From Candidatus Haiyanarchaeum thermophilum (GTDB lineage Archaea > Nanobdellota > Nanobdellia > JAPDLS01 > Haiyanarchaeaceae): DNA of 64,000 bases. The notes beneath the pieces were generated by a model. It had not been told where the DNA came from. It was given only the letters and a program-made list of their open reading frames with translations, and did no database searches. Where the stretch lies: the NCBI GenBank assembly GCA_025920425.1, contig JAPDLS010000002.1, positions 1 to 64,000 on the forward strand. Direction: 5' to 3'. The position numbers were made by a program, and so were the translations under genes. Shown in pieces: positions 1-8,896 of the stretch (within the stretch, counting starts at the first letter, position 1; every line of letters begins with the position of its first letter).

Positions 1-1142
1 GCGGTTACGGCATAAATGTACCTTGGGGGGCCACGATCAATAAAGTGGAGGTAGGAGTTGAAAGCTATACCACACTTCCAGATTATGAGGTACTCTCTGT
101 CAGAATTTACGATGGGAGTAAGTGGTACAGTGCAGTTGTAGATACTTACTCCTCAGAAACACTTGAATGGATCGATTTTACCACATCCACCACATGGACT
201 CCTGAAAAGGTTAACTCAATTAAGACGAGAATCTTATATTACTACACTGGGGGTGGGGGAGGATGCTATCCAAACTTTACCAAGGCAATAGTATATTCAG
301 ATCACCATTATTCGTTCAAAGCTCCAAATGAGATCCAAATAGGAGAAGATATATTATGCTGGAATGAAAGAGATGGAGTCCACCTTTGTAGGGTAACTGG
401 AATAGATAAGCATAGTGGAGAATGGAAGCTCCTAAACTTCTCCATAGCAAATCTAAGCTTGGTAGTTACGGATAATCATCCAATTCCAAGTCCTGAGCTA
501 AATAAGACAATGGAAGCTAAGGAATTTAAGCCAGGGATGAAGCTAAGGGTATTGCTAAATGGCTCAATCTCTTTGGCTGAGATCTCATCCATCGAGGAAC
601 TAAATTTCATAGGAGAGGTATATGATATAAAGATAAATGAAAGCAGCATATTGCTTCTCCTATCCAATCCTCCCTCTAATAAATTCTCCTCCCTAGATTC
701 TTTAAGTGCCATAGACGCAGAAATAAAGACATACTATGTGGACTGGCTCCCTGTAAGGATAAATTATAGTGTTGGCCAAACCAATAAGATAATTGTGGAA
801 ATTAAAGAACCATCTAATTTTTCAATCTATGTAGTGGATTACTCTCATGAGCTAAAGAGATATTATAGAAGTAGGGAAATTGAAGTACTTGCTGGCTCGG
901 TTGAGAAGGTTGGTGCCATCATAAATGAGAGCATATCTGCCTTCATGGCTATGAATTATGAAACTCTAAGAGGTACTTTGGGATATGGATTCTTCACAAG
1001 CATAGAAATTCCTGACGAAAATCTAAATTATTTCAAAGGAGAATATCTCCCACGGGTGAGGAGAAGTAGTGAAAGGAGAGCATTTTATTTTGATGAGGAC
1101 TTTAATCAAAGTATGGCGGTGGTGAGGATTGGAATACACTAA
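1..1142 (+). CDS. secreted beta-sandwich protein with inserted Hint (intein-like) domain, 5' partial
   Basis: The reading frame is open to the left edge (codons from base 3), so the N-terminus is missing and the GTG at 45 is not a real start. Numbering from that GTG, residues 1-73 and about 225-245 resemble two parts of one beta-sandwich domain, like the domain at residues ~200-335 of the giant protein at 36786-44399. Between them, about residues 74-208 look like a Hint domain: a Cys directly after a Gly run (C74), a TxxH motif in VTDNHPI, and a C-terminal strand GEVYDIKI followed by a hydrophobic stretch and Asn. The usual terminal His-Asn and a Cys/Ser/Thr at +1 are not obvious, so splicing competence is doubtful. 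Two pilin-like genes follow immediately, which suggests a surface locus. Confidence 0.6.
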   Translation, partial: GYGINVPWGATINKVEVGVESYTTLPDYEVLSVRIYDGSKWYSAVVDTYSSETLEWIDFTTSTTWTPEKVNSIKTRILYYYTGGGGGCYPNFTKAIVYSDHHYSFKAPNEIQIGEDILCWNERDGVHLCRVTGIDKHSGEWKLLNFSIANLSLVVTDNHPIPSPELNKTMEAKEFKPGMKLRVLLNGSISLAEISSIEELNFIGEVYDIKINESSILLLLSNPPSNKFSSLDSLSAIDAEIKTYYVDWLPVRINYSVGQTNKIIVEIKEPSNFSIYVVDYSHELKRYYRSREIEVLAGSVEKVGAIINESISAFMAMNYETLRGTLGYGFFTSIEIPDENLNYFKGEYLPRVRRSSERRAFYFDEDFNQSMAVVRIGIH

Positions 1143-1512
1143 AGGCATTTTAAAAGTGGTGGAAGCCCTTTTCGCCTCAGCTATCCTCATCTTCTTCTTA
1201 GTCTTGATAAACAACGCCTACCTAAAAGAAAGTAGTAAAATTGATTTGGAGCTCATCTCAGCACTTCAAGATTCTATCCTCCTATTAGACCAAAATGGAA
1301 CGTTAAGGAAGGATGCTACTCAATTTAACTATTCTAAAATAGAATCAGAAATAGCCGAGCTCTACAATCACTCATTCAAAATATATGTTACTATTTGTGA
1401 TCGTACTCGTTGTGTAGGAAACAAGATAGATACCCCGAATACGATCTCTTACACAATTGCTGGGGAAATTGAATATGGGCCTGTTGAGATCTTGGTATAT
1501 GCAAAGAGGTGA
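1129..1512 (+). CDS. pilin-like membrane-anchored protein
   Basis: This 127-residue protein has a short N-terminal segment KGILKVVE followed by a hydrophobic stretch of about 18 residues. That layout matches a class III prepilin signal (Gly, then Glu at about +6, then the hydrophobic helix). The remainder is a polar, likely extracellular domain with one CxxxxC-type pair (ICDRTRC). A TTG start is used, with GGTGAGG upstream, and the gene overlaps the end of the preceding surface protein by 14 nt, implying co-translation. The same GIL-x-V-x-E signature recurs in the 213-residue protein at 46828-47469. The exact family is not recognised. Confidence 0.6.
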   Translation: MEYTKGILKVVEALFASAILIFFLVLINNAYLKESSKIDLELISALQDSILLLDQNGTLRKDATQFNYSKIESEIAELYNHSFKIYVTICDRTRCVGNKIDTPNTISYTIAGEIEYGPVEILVYAKR

Positions 1513-1990
1513 ATTGTGGTTAATTGCTACTATCCTCTTAGTTACATTGGCCGTAATAGTACTTCCTCTCACTGCTGTCCCAGTAATTGCTAAAATAGAC
1601 GAATTCTTCTTTGCAAACATCAATGAAGAATTGAGCAGATGTGTAAATTTGAATAGTTGCAATTTAAGTGATTTTGTAGCTTTCATAAACCTAACTTCGA
1701 CGAAGAGAGGATATAGGCTCAACCTAATCTACTTTTATTGTAACTCTACTTCCCTAGAAATTGGAAACTTCTACAACTTGAACATTTCTCTTAAAATTAC
1801 CTCTGAACTCACACAAGTCGAAGAGGAAATTGAAAATGGTAAAGTCAAATACTTCGATGTCTACCAACTTGGAAAACATCTGAATGTAAGCTATTTGGGG
1901 AAGAAAATCTATCTAACTTGTGAGAGGAGGAACATAGTAAAGGATCTTTGCCTTACCTTTGTAGATGTCGTGAAGTGTTCACTTGAGTAG
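1499..1990 (+). CDS. pilin-like membrane-anchored protein
   Basis: The ORF track starts at 1457, deep in the preceding gene. I prefer the ATG at 1499 (MQRGELWLIAT), which leaves a 14-nt overlap and puts a hydrophobic helix at residues ~5-32. The protein then has 163 residues with an exported domain carrying several Cys (CVNLNSC, YFYC, LTCERR, DLC, KC) and Asn-rich N-glycosylation-like sites. It is the last gene of the surface operon entering from the left edge and ends tail-to-tail with the CBS gene. It is probably a minor pilin or TadE/G-like pseudopilin; the family is not certain. Confidence 0.55.
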   Translation: MQRGELWLIATILLVTLAVIVLPLTAVPVIAKIDEFFFANINEELSRCVNLNSCNLSDFVAFINLTSTKRGYRLNLIYFYCNSTSLEIGNFYNLNISLKITSELTQVEEEIENGKVKYFDVYQLGKHLNVSYLGKKIYLTCERRNIVKDLCLTFVDVVKCSLE

Positions 1991-2533
1991 CTAGACTGAC
2001 TCGCTACAGAACTCACAAATCAGCATTCCTCTTTTCTCCCTCAAGTTTTCACTGAAATTTCCACAAATTTCACAGGCACCAGTATATCTATACTCTCTAG
2101 ATTTTGAGCTAAGATTCTTTGGCCCCCTCAATTTCATCTTCTCGGTGAGAATATAAATTAAGCTAGGAGCAAATTTGAGAATATCTTTCTCAGTAACCAA
2201 TCCTAGTAATTTATCTCCATCACACACAGGCAATCTCCTAACTTCTCTAGAGTTCATTATCTTAGCTATCTCGAACAAATCAAGCTCAGGCCCTACTGTG
2301 ATCAGCTCAGTAGTCATCACATCCTTCACCTTTACTTTTTTAGGATCTTTGTTCTTACTTACAACTTTTGAGATTATATCCTTCTCCGTAAGAATTCCTA
2401 TCACTTTTTGCTTGTTTACAACTAGGAGAGAACCTACCCCTCTTCTGAGCATGAGTTTGCTTGCCTCCACAATTGAGGCCTCTGGTCTAATGGTAACTGG
2501 TTTTGTTGTCATTATGTCCTTGGCCAATATCAT
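1991..2533 (-). CDS. two-CBS-domain protein with C-terminal zinc ribbon
   Basis: The 180-residue protein has tandem CBS domains (residues ~1-58 and ~68-122), recognisable by DIMTTKPVTI and DVMTTELITVGP with GILTEKDI and GLVTEKDI strands. CBS pairs bind adenosyl ligands such as AMP, ATP or SAM and act as regulatory modules. The C-terminus has two Cys pairs (CEIC about 20 residues before CEFC) forming a small zinc ribbon, a combination seen in archaeal stand-alone CBS proteins. No enzymatic domain is attached, so the regulated target is unknown. A TATA-like run (CTAAAAAAG on the minus strand, ~2550-2560) lies about 26 nt upstream, consistent with a leaderless mRNA. Confidence 0.9.
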   Translation of the reverse strand: MILAKDIMTTKPVTIRPEASIVEASKLMLRRGVGSLLVVNKQKVIGILTEKDIISKVVSKNKDPKKVKVKDVMTTELITVGPELDLFEIAKIMNSREVRRLPVCDGDKLLGLVTEKDILKFAPSLIYILTEKMKLRGPKNLSSKSREYRYTGACEICGNFSENLREKRGMLICEFCSESV

Positions 2534-2603
2534 AAAATTCTAGATTTCCTAGCTTTTTTAGAAATTTTCTATATTCCTCTAAATAATTTTTTATTTAAGG
2601 AAA

Positions 2604-4505
2604 TTATTTTATTCTTACAGCATCCAGATTTCTAGGACATAAAGTTTCGACCTTGAACATCTTATGCAATGTGCTGGCAAGATCTAAGCTCTTCGAACTT
2701 TCTCCATGATTAATTATTATTTTCTTTGGCTTTGGAGTAAGCATTTGCACGTAATTTATGAGTTGATTCCTATCAGAATGTCCGCTGAAGCCTTCAATAG
2801 AATACACTTCTAGGTTTACCTTCACCTCTACCATCTTTCCATTACTTTCCATTTTTATTTCTCTTTCCCCAGACTGAATTTTCCTCCCAAGTGAGCCCTC
2901 AGCCTGATATGACACAAACACCAAAGAATTTCTCTTATCCCCAGCAAGTTCTCTAAAGTATTCAAGTACTGGGCCTCCAGTCATCATGCCGCTTGTAGTA
3001 ATTATCACACATGGTTCATTGCTCTCCACTACTTTTCTCCTCTCCTCACTTGATCCTACTCTGTAGAATCTCTCATGGAGAAATGGATTTATGTCGAGCT
3101 CAAAGATCAACTTTCTCATCGTCCTACTAAGAAACTCCGGATAGGCTGTATGGAGAGCTGTAATATCTGCAACCATTCCATCCACATAGATTGGAATATC
3201 CCCTATCAACTTTTTTCTCATAGCTTCCTCAAGTACTACCATTATATCTTGTCCCCTTCCAATCGCCAGAACTGGGATTATCACTTTCCCTCCTCTACTT
3301 ACAGTATCATTTACTATTTTGATGAGAAATTTCTCACATTCACTTCGTGGGGGTTGGATATCGTTCCTCCCTCCATATGTAGATTCTATGATCAATGTCT
3401 CGAGCCTCTGAAACTCGAAATCTGCTGCTTCCAGCAAGCGAGATCTGGCAAATTTGAAGTCTCCGGTATATAACAAGTTATGATATCCATTCCCTACGTT
3501 GAGGTGGCATAGGCTCGAGCCTATAGTATGCCCAGCATTTAAGAAAGTAAGCCTTACATCTGGAGAGATGTCGGTTACTTCCCCATAATTCAAGGTAATT
3601 GAATGCTTTATCATTTCTCTTATGTCCTTACTCGAGAAGAGGAACTTTCCTATGTTTTTCTCAGAGACCTCGATAAAATCTAAGAGGATCAAAGTAATTA
3701 TATCCCTCGTAGGTTCGGTAAAATATACTGGTCCCCTATATCCACATTTATAGAGATAAGGTACTAATCCACAGTGATCTAAGTGGGCATGACTTACGAT
3801 AACAGCATCCAATTCATCTAAGTTGAACTCAGGGACATTAAAATAGGGACTCATATTCTCGCCACTAGCTACATTTACTCCACAATCAAGCAATACATTG
3901 CTCTCAGGAGTCTGTAAGAGAATTGTACTTCTCCCAACTTCTCTGAATCCCCCTAGACAAGAGATCCTTATCCAATATTTGCTATCCCTCTCCCAGTTTG
4001 AATAGATCTTCTTTCCAATCTGGTTCAAGAATTTCCTCCTATACTCGCTGTACTTAAACAAAGTCTCCCTTACCCCTTTTATCACTGGACTCTTGATTGG
4101 GGGAGCCCTCTTCACCTGGGGAATCCATAAAGTCTTCTGGCGGATTTGTTTTACTATCTCTCCTTCCTTCCCGATTACTACTCCAGGCTTGAGCGCTTCT
4201 ATGATCACGATACTTCTCTTCTCATCAAACCAAATATCATTAAGGCCAGCCTCTTCTGGAATCAGTTGCTCTATGATTTCCTTAGCCTTTTCCTTATCCA
4301 GAAGTAAGGAAGGATCCATCCTTATTTCAACTCTCTTCTTTATAGTATCTACTATCTTCTTCACTACCTCTTTCCCTTCCTCTCCAATCAATTTCTTATT
4401 TTTAGTATACAGGACTATATTTGCTCCTTCAAAGCAATAGTCGGTAATCGCAGCTCCGCTTGGCAAATTCTCCTTTATCTTAGAAATAATTTCCTTCTCC
4501 TCCAT
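2604..4505 (-). CDS. aCPSF1 / FttA, KH and beta-CASP metallo-beta-lactamase ribonuclease
   Basis: The 633-residue protein has the archaeal CPSF1 layout: N-terminal KH domains (residues ~1-145), then a metallo-beta-lactamase core with the zinc motif HAHLDHCG near residue 238, a beta-CASP insertion, and a C-terminal INHGESS histidine motif. This family is an endo/5'-3' exoribonuclease and the transcription termination factor of archaea, cutting nascent RNA after U-rich tracts. Length is normal for the family. It lies 10 nt downstream of the proteasome beta gene and is probably co-transcribed with it. No catalytic residue appears to be missing. Confidence 0.95.
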   Translation of the reverse strand: MEEKEIISKIKENLPSGAAITDYCFEGANIVLYTKNKKLIGEEGKEVVKKIVDTIKKRVEIRMDPSLLLDKEKAKEIIEQLIPEEAGLNDIWFDEKRSIVIIEALKPGVVIGKEGEIVKQIRQKTLWIPQVKRAPPIKSPVIKGVRETLFKYSEYRRKFLNQIGKKIYSNWERDSKYWIRISCLGGFREVGRSTILLQTPESNVLLDCGVNVASGENMSPYFNVPEFNLDELDAVIVSHAHLDHCGLVPYLYKCGYRGPVYFTEPTRDIITLILLDFIEVSEKNIGKFLFSSKDIREMIKHSITLNYGEVTDISPDVRLTFLNAGHTIGSSLCHLNVGNGYHNLLYTGDFKFARSRLLEAADFEFQRLETLIIESTYGGRNDIQPPRSECEKFLIKIVNDTVSRGGKVIIPVLAIGRGQDIMVVLEEAMRKKLIGDIPIYVDGMVADITALHTAYPEFLSRTMRKLIFELDINPFLHERFYRVGSSEERRKVVESNEPCVIITTSGMMTGGPVLEYFRELAGDKRNSLVFVSYQAEGSLGRKIQSGEREIKMESNGKMVEVKVNLEVYSIEGFSGHSDRNQLINYVQMLTPKPKKIIINHGESSKSLDLASTLHKMFKVETLCPRNLDAVRIK

Positions 4506-4515
4506 TTCCCAATGC

Positions 4516-5151
4516 TCAGCCTCTCACTATTTTCTCTATCTCAGCATTACTTAGTTTTCTAAAACCTTCCTTCGTAATTACTGCCACTTCGATTTCCCCT
4601 CCAGAGTATATATCTCTCTTTGTTGCTGCAGCAACAGCTCGAGCAGCCAATCTCACCGCCTCCTCTAAGCTCATGTCCTCCTTATAATTGTCTTCCAGCA
4701 CTCCATAGGAAATCACTGAACCAGAACCTGTAGAAATGTATTTATCCTCTATCTTACTCCCATCAGGTCCAAGAGAATATAGGAAAATTCCCTCCTCATC
4801 AACTCCTCCTAGAAGGAGCTGCACATAGTATGGAAAGATACTCATCCTGTTCTGGAAGAGGATATGGCTAAGTAATGTAGCTATTGTCCTTATATTGGGC
4901 CTCTTCTGCTTCCTCACCTTATAGAGTTCTATATTTACCTTGATAAAGTTGATGAGCATCTGACAATCTCCTACAGCTCCTGCGATCGTCACAGCAATAT
5001 TGTCGTCCAGCTTATAGATCTTTTCGAAGTCTTTGTGAGCTATTAAGTAACCAAGGACTGCTCTCTTCTCAGAAGCTAGAACTACTCCTTCCCTGAACTT
5101 CAATCCCACTGTAGTTGTTCCAGTCTTTACAACCTCTTCCCCCTTTTCCAT
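4516..5151 (-). CDS. psmB: 20S proteasome beta subunit
   Basis: The 211-residue protein has a short propeptide ending KTG, followed by the catalytic Thr12 (TTTVG), as in self-processing archaeal beta subunits. The conserved Lys (EKRAV) and Asp positions of the Ntn-hydrolase site are present, as is the SGSG segment. It forms the inner proteolytic rings of the proteasome core. GGTGAG sits just upstream of ATG, so this mRNA probably has a short leader. It heads a two-gene unit with aCPSF1. The alpha subunit is not in this window. Confidence 0.95.
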   Translation of the reverse strand: MEKGEEVVKTGTTTVGLKFREGVVLASEKRAVLGYLIAHKDFEKIYKLDDNIAVTIAGAVGDCQMLINFIKVNIELYKVRKQKRPNIRTIATLLSHILFQNRMSIFPYYVQLLLGGVDEEGIFLYSLGPDGSKIEDKYISTGSGSVISYGVLEDNYKEDMSLEEAVRLAARAVAAATKRDIYSGGEIEVAVITKEGFRKLSNAEIEKIVRG

Positions 5152-5256
5152 TTTCTCACCAGAAAAAGTTTATGTATAGTATTGGAAGAGTATATTTAAA
5201 TGTTTCGAAACACCTACTCCTACCTAGAAATATCTTCCTAGGCCTCATTCCTCCAT

Positions 5257-5742
5257 TCAGACCATTTCCTCAAGCACTTCCCTCCTGTACTTCTTCCTTA
5301 ATTTGTGTAATGGCTCACTCTTTCCCAAAGCCTTGAAGTAGCCAACTAAGGCCTTATTCCTATCTCCTCCAACCCCTTCTATCCTCTTTTCCTTCTCAAT
5401 TACTCTTTCCCCACAGCTCCTCAAGTATTTCCTAGATACAATATAAAGGGCAAAGGTGAGGGCTCCTTTTACTGCGAGGGTCTCATAATCATTTAAGTTA
5501 TGATACTTATTGATAAGCTCCACCACTATTTGTGGAGTATAAGCTAAAGCGGTATTTATAGCAGCATCTCTCACCAATTCGCAGACCTCCTTAGCCCTTT
5601 TCCAATCAGCTTTGTGGAGATATTCTCTAAGTTCCTCCCTTTTTCTCTCACAGAACTTCAGCAGTTCCTCTCTAATTTTCCTTAGATCCTTCCTCTCTTC
5701 GGCCCTCTCCACTCCCAGTGGAATATATAACGCAGCCTCCAT
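5257..5742 (-). CDS. conserved helical protein of unknown function
   Basis: I take the start at MEAALYIPLG (5742) rather than the longer ORF start at 5766. The resulting ~161 residues are highly charged and helical, with Lys/Glu/Arg-rich stretches at both ends and a more hydrophobic centre (about residues 65-125). No signal peptide or clear membrane segment is seen. I do not recognise the family. It stands alone between the proteasome operon and the divergent PINA gene and probably has its own promoter in the AT-rich 5766-5880 spacer. Confidence 0.7.
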   Translation of the reverse strand: MEAALYIPLGVERAEERKDLRKIREELLKFCERKREELREYLHKADWKRAKEVCELVRDAAINTALAYTPQIVVELINKYHNLNDYETLAVKGALTFALYIVSRKYLRSCGERVIEKEKRIEGVGGDRNKALVGYFKALGKSEPLHKLRKKYRREVLEEMV

Positions 5743-5880
5743 TTTTACCCACCCCAAATTCAACATCTAGAATTCTACATCTTTTATAGACAATAATTTT
5801 AACCACTATTTAATGATTTCTATACTCCATCACACTTTAGCTTTCGATATAATTAAAAACGGGAAAGCCTTTGGATTCTC

Positions 5881-7437
5881 ATGGAAGATAAATTGGTAGG
5901 GAAGTTCTGCCCTGACACTTCAGTAATCATAGAAGGAATTCTCTCAAAGAAGATCAAGGATGGAGAACTGGCTGGGAAGATCTTAATTCATAGGGCGGTG
6001 ATTGGAGAATTGGAACACCAAGCCAATGTCGGAAAGCCGATTGGACTAGCAGGTTTAGCTGAACTCAAAGAGCTGAGGGAGCTAGAAAGGTCGGGGAAAA
6101 TAGAAATAGAGCTCATTGGAAGTAGACCTAAGCCAACCGAGATCAAAGCTGCCAAGTTGGGAGAAATAGATTCCCTGATTAGAGAAAGCGCACTTGAGCA
6201 TGATGCTTGCCTAATCACAAGCGATCTAGTACAGGCTGAGACAGCAAAAGCTGAGGGCCTAAAGGTTATATACATAAAACCTGCCAGACGTGCAAGGATG
6301 AAGATTGAGGATTTCTTCGACGAGAATACTATGTCAGTTCACCTAAAGGAAGGTGTTGAAGCCTTTGCGAAGAAGGGAAAACCTGGAGATTGGAAATATG
6401 TGAAGATTACATCTCATAAGTTAAGTAGGGAAGAATTGGAAGGAATTGCTAGAGACATAATAGAATTTGCTAGGGAAAATGGGGCAGGATTTATTGAGCA
6501 TGAGAGAAGGGGTTCAACCATTATCCAAGTTAAAAACTATAGAATTCTCATCACGAGACCTCCTTTCTCAGATGGGTTGGAAATTACTGCTGCTAGGCCT
6601 ATCATCAAGTTAAGCTTGGAGGACTACGATCTTCCAAAAAAGCTTATAGAGAGGCTTGAGAAGAGGGCGGAAGGTATCTTAATCGCAGGGGCTCCCGGGA
6701 TGGGGAAGAGTTGTTTTGCCCAAGCTCTGGCCGAGTTCTACTTGAAAAAGGGGAAAGTAGTAAAAACTATAGAAAGTCCTAGAGATCTTCAACTTCCTGA
6801 TGAGATCACTCAGTATTCTAAAGTTCAAGCTAGCTCAGAGGAGATCCATGACATCCTCCTCCTCTCTAGGCCGGATTATACTATCTTCGATGAGATGAGG
6901 GACGATCCAGATTTTAAGCTCTATAGCGATCTGAGGCTTGCTGGGGTAGGAATGGTAGGAGTAGTTCATGCCACTGAGCCAATAGATGCCATTCAGAGGT
7001 TTGTAAGACGTGTGGAATTGGGGATGATCCCAAGTATTCTGGACACTGTAATCTTCATCAGAAATGGTGTGGTTGAGAAGGTGTATGAGCTAAAGATGGT
7101 AGTAAAGCTCCCAACCGGGATGAAGGAAAGAGATCTCACCCGTCCTGTGGTGGAGATCAGGGACTTCCTCACAGGAAAGCTGGAGTACGAACTTTACACT
7201 TTTGGCGAAGAAACGATCGTAGTACCAATAAAGAAGAGGAAAGGTGAAGATATCTGTCAAAGAGTTAGGGAAATGCTTGGTCAAATTGGAGGGGAGGTAG
7301 AAGTGGAGATAACAAATGGAGAAGTAGTTATCAGAACTCCCAAATCTCTACTCAAGCAGTTAATAGCTGGAAGAGGAAAAAGATTGAGGAAGATGGAAAA
7401 GAAGCTGGGAATTAGGATAAGGCTTGAACCCATATAG
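5881..7437 (+). CDS. PINA-like PIN-domain ATPase with C-terminal KH domain
   Basis: The 518-residue protein has an N-terminal PIN nuclease-like domain (residues ~8-140, acidic residues in CPDTSVIIEG and LITSDL), a central RecA/VirB11-type ATPase with Walker A GAPGMGKS near residue 268 and a Walker B-like TIFDEMRDD, and a C-terminal KH-like domain (LIAGRGKRLRKMEKKLG). This matches archaeal PINA, a hexameric ATPase that promotes Holliday-junction branch migration, although it has often been annotated as a type II secretion ATPase. It is most likely cytosolic DNA repair machinery and not related to the pilus locus at the other end. Confidence 0.9.
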   Translation: MEDKLVGKFCPDTSVIIEGILSKKIKDGELAGKILIHRAVIGELEHQANVGKPIGLAGLAELKELRELERSGKIEIELIGSRPKPTEIKAAKLGEIDSLIRESALEHDACLITSDLVQAETAKAEGLKVIYIKPARRARMKIEDFFDENTMSVHLKEGVEAFAKKGKPGDWKYVKITSHKLSREELEGIARDIIEFARENGAGFIEHERRGSTIIQVKNYRILITRPPFSDGLEITAARPIIKLSLEDYDLPKKLIERLEKRAEGILIAGAPGMGKSCFAQALAEFYLKKGKVVKTIESPRDLQLPDEITQYSKVQASSEEIHDILLLSRPDYTIFDEMRDDPDFKLYSDLRLAGVGMVGVVHATEPIDAIQRFVRRVELGMIPSILDTVIFIRNGVVEKVYELKMVVKLPTGMKERDLTRPVVEIRDFLTGKLEYELYTFGEETIVVPIKKRKGEDICQRVREMLGQIGGEVEVEITNGEVVIRTPKSLLKQLIAGRGKRLRKMEKKLGIRIRLEPI

Positions 7438-7441
7438 CAAA

Positions 7442-7450
7442 AGTTAAAAG
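7442..7450 (+). promoter_or_regulatory. TATA-like box for the zinc-ribbon microprotein
   Basis: The sequence AGTTAAAAG lies about 26 nt before the ATG at 7472, the spacing expected for a leaderless archaeal transcript. It directly follows the stop codon of the PINA-like gene. Confidence 0.4.
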
Positions 7451-7471
7451 AGGGAATTCATTATCTTAAAT

Positions 7472-7627
7472 ATGCTAGGCTCAGTGAAGAAATCTGGAAA
7501 GAGACCTAGAAATAATCTAAAGGTCTGCCCAAACTGTGGAAGCAAAGATGTAGAATTGAAGGGATCGGATATTTACTGCAAGAAGTGTGGGCTAGTAATA
7601 AGCAAACTCATGTTCAGTGAAGAATGA
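7472..7627 (+). CDS. 51-residue TFIIB-like zinc-ribbon microprotein
   Basis: This ORF is too short for the supplied track. It encodes 51 residues with a basic N-terminus (KKSGKRPRNN) and a zinc ribbon: CPNCGS, then YCKKCGLVI, 16 residues apart. This is the pattern at the N-terminus of TFB/TFIIB and in stand-alone archaeal zinc ribbons. A TATA-like box lies at the expected distance and the stop is TGA. It may bind nucleic acid or a transcription complex, but there is no direct evidence. It is real rather than chance because of the four well-placed Cys and its own promoter-like element. Confidence 0.7.
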   Translation: MLGSVKKSGKRPRNNLKVCPNCGSKDVELKGSDIYCKKCGLVISKLMFSEE

Positions 7628-7739
7628 GCTCTGAAACTTAGCTGAAAGTTTTTGATTAAAATTCTCTACCTTCATAATTCCTACGATTCTTTCTAATAGG
7701 TTTTTAATTTAACTTAAGCAAAAAGGCTAAATCTTCCTC

Positions 7740-7753
7740 CTCGAGAATTCGAG
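7740..7753 (+). other. small inverted repeat directly before a start codon
   Basis: CTCGA-GAAT-TCGAG forms a 5-bp stem with a 4-nt loop that ends one base before the ATG at 7755. It could be an operator or simply chance; no RNA-level role is shown. Confidence 0.3.
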
Positions 7754-7754
7754 C

Positions 7755-8873
7755 ATGATTTATTTATTTGCAGTAATGCTAGCTCTTCTATCCCTCTTTC
7801 TTCCAGCCATCCATCCAAATGTATTAGCCGCGTTATCTCCGAGATTTAATGGTGAAGAGTTTGTTATCTTCATTCTTTCCTTTTCTTTGCTCTATCATCT
7901 CCTCAACCCCCTTAGGATCATGCTCATGAGCTATATAGATAGTGATTCAGAATTGGCTTACTTTCCCCTTCAAAAGGAGATCAGGAGAAAAGGGATAACT
8001 CCTATCTATCTCTGCACCATTTGCTCAATTTACTCCATTCTCATCACCCTTATCCTTTCCCCTCTTTACATCTTTATCCTCTCAACTACATACTCAAAAC
8101 TCAAAAATTGGTCCATCCCTTTTTTACTTTGCATCATCCTCTTTTCCATCTGGAAGGAGAAGAGAAAGAGATATGCTATCCTCATCTACCTGCTCTCAGG
8201 GATTTTGGGAGTATTTGTATTGAACTTTAACCCCCCTCTTCTCTCTCCAATGCTCTTTGGTTTCTTTACTCTCCCATATCTCAAGCTTACTCAAAAAGTG
8301 AGCTTTCTAGGGATCAAGCTTAAGTTCAAATTTCAAAACACTAGCCAACTTAAGCTTTTGAGGATCTGCCTGAAGAGTTCCCTCACCTCTATCCTCTATG
8401 CACTAGTTCCTTCTCTCACCTCAACCCAACTCAGCATCCTTTGGAATCCTACTAAAAATGATGAAAAAACTTTGCTTAACTCTGCAATTACTGCCTCTCT
8501 CCCCATTTTCTGCCTAATCTCAGCCATCTCTATTGGAAAGGGAAGGAGTGGATATATGGAAGAAATAAAACATCTAATTTCTCCTTCAAACATCCCCACC
8601 CTTTACTTAATAATACTTTTCACCACACTCCTCTCACTTTTCCTAATTTTTCTGATTTGTTTTACAATTCAACACTTCCCCTTCATCAGCAAGCTAATCC
8701 TTCCTAGCAAGTTCATTTTGATCTGTTTCATCCTCTGGCTCTACTCTCTTTCATCTCTCCCAATAATTTTTTTGGCCTTCAGTATCTCAAAATTGGCTGA
8801 GAAGCTTAAAGTAAGGAAAGTTCACTGCATGGGCTGTATCTCTCTAAAAGCTGTTATCGATTCGCTAAGATAA
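7755..8873 (+). CDS. multi-pass membrane protein, TctA/DUF112-like (COG1784 type)
   Basis: The 372-residue protein has roughly 9-10 hydrophobic segments. The N-terminal FLPAIHPNVLAAL segment resembles the Gly/Pro/His-rich signature after the first helix of archaeal COG1784 proteins, distant relatives of the tricarboxylate transporter subunit TctA. A second related segment occurs near residues 245-265 (CLISAISIGKGRSG), consistent with the internal repeat of that family. The substrate is unknown. It ends convergently with the PolD large subunit. Family assignment rests on short motifs and topology. Confidence 0.6.
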   Translation: MIYLFAVMLALLSLFLPAIHPNVLAALSPRFNGEEFVIFILSFSLLYHLLNPLRIMLMSYIDSDSELAYFPLQKEIRRKGITPIYLCTICSIYSILITLILSPLYIFILSTTYSKLKNWSIPFLLCIILFSIWKEKRKRYAILIYLLSGILGVFVLNFNPPLLSPMLFGFFTLPYLKLTQKVSFLGIKLKFKFQNTSQLKLLRICLKSSLTSILYALVPSLTSTQLSILWNPTKNDEKTLLNSAITASLPIFCLISAISIGKGRSGYMEEIKHLISPSNIPTLYLIILFTTLLSLFLIFLICFTIQHFPFISKLILPSKFILICFILWLYSLSSLPIIFLAFSISKLAEKLKVRKVHCMGCISLKAVIDSLR

Positions 8874-8896
8874 AATCTAAGTCTTCTTCAACTTTT

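Noticed and set aside
5205-5245. CCTAG...CCTAGG inverted repeat in the spacer before psmB
   Set aside because: The stem is only about 5 bp and its position downstream of a convergent-like spacer gives no clear function.
5881-7437. PINA-like ATPase as a pilus ATPase
   Set aside because: PIN and KH domains mark it as the PINA family; the TadA-like ATPase at 58693-60963 is the real secretion ATPase.
7628-7754. Possible C/D box sRNA in the 127-nt gap (CTGA repeats, GATT)
   Set aside because: No clear RUGAUGA box C with correctly spaced D box; AT-rich spacer with promoter-like runs explains it.
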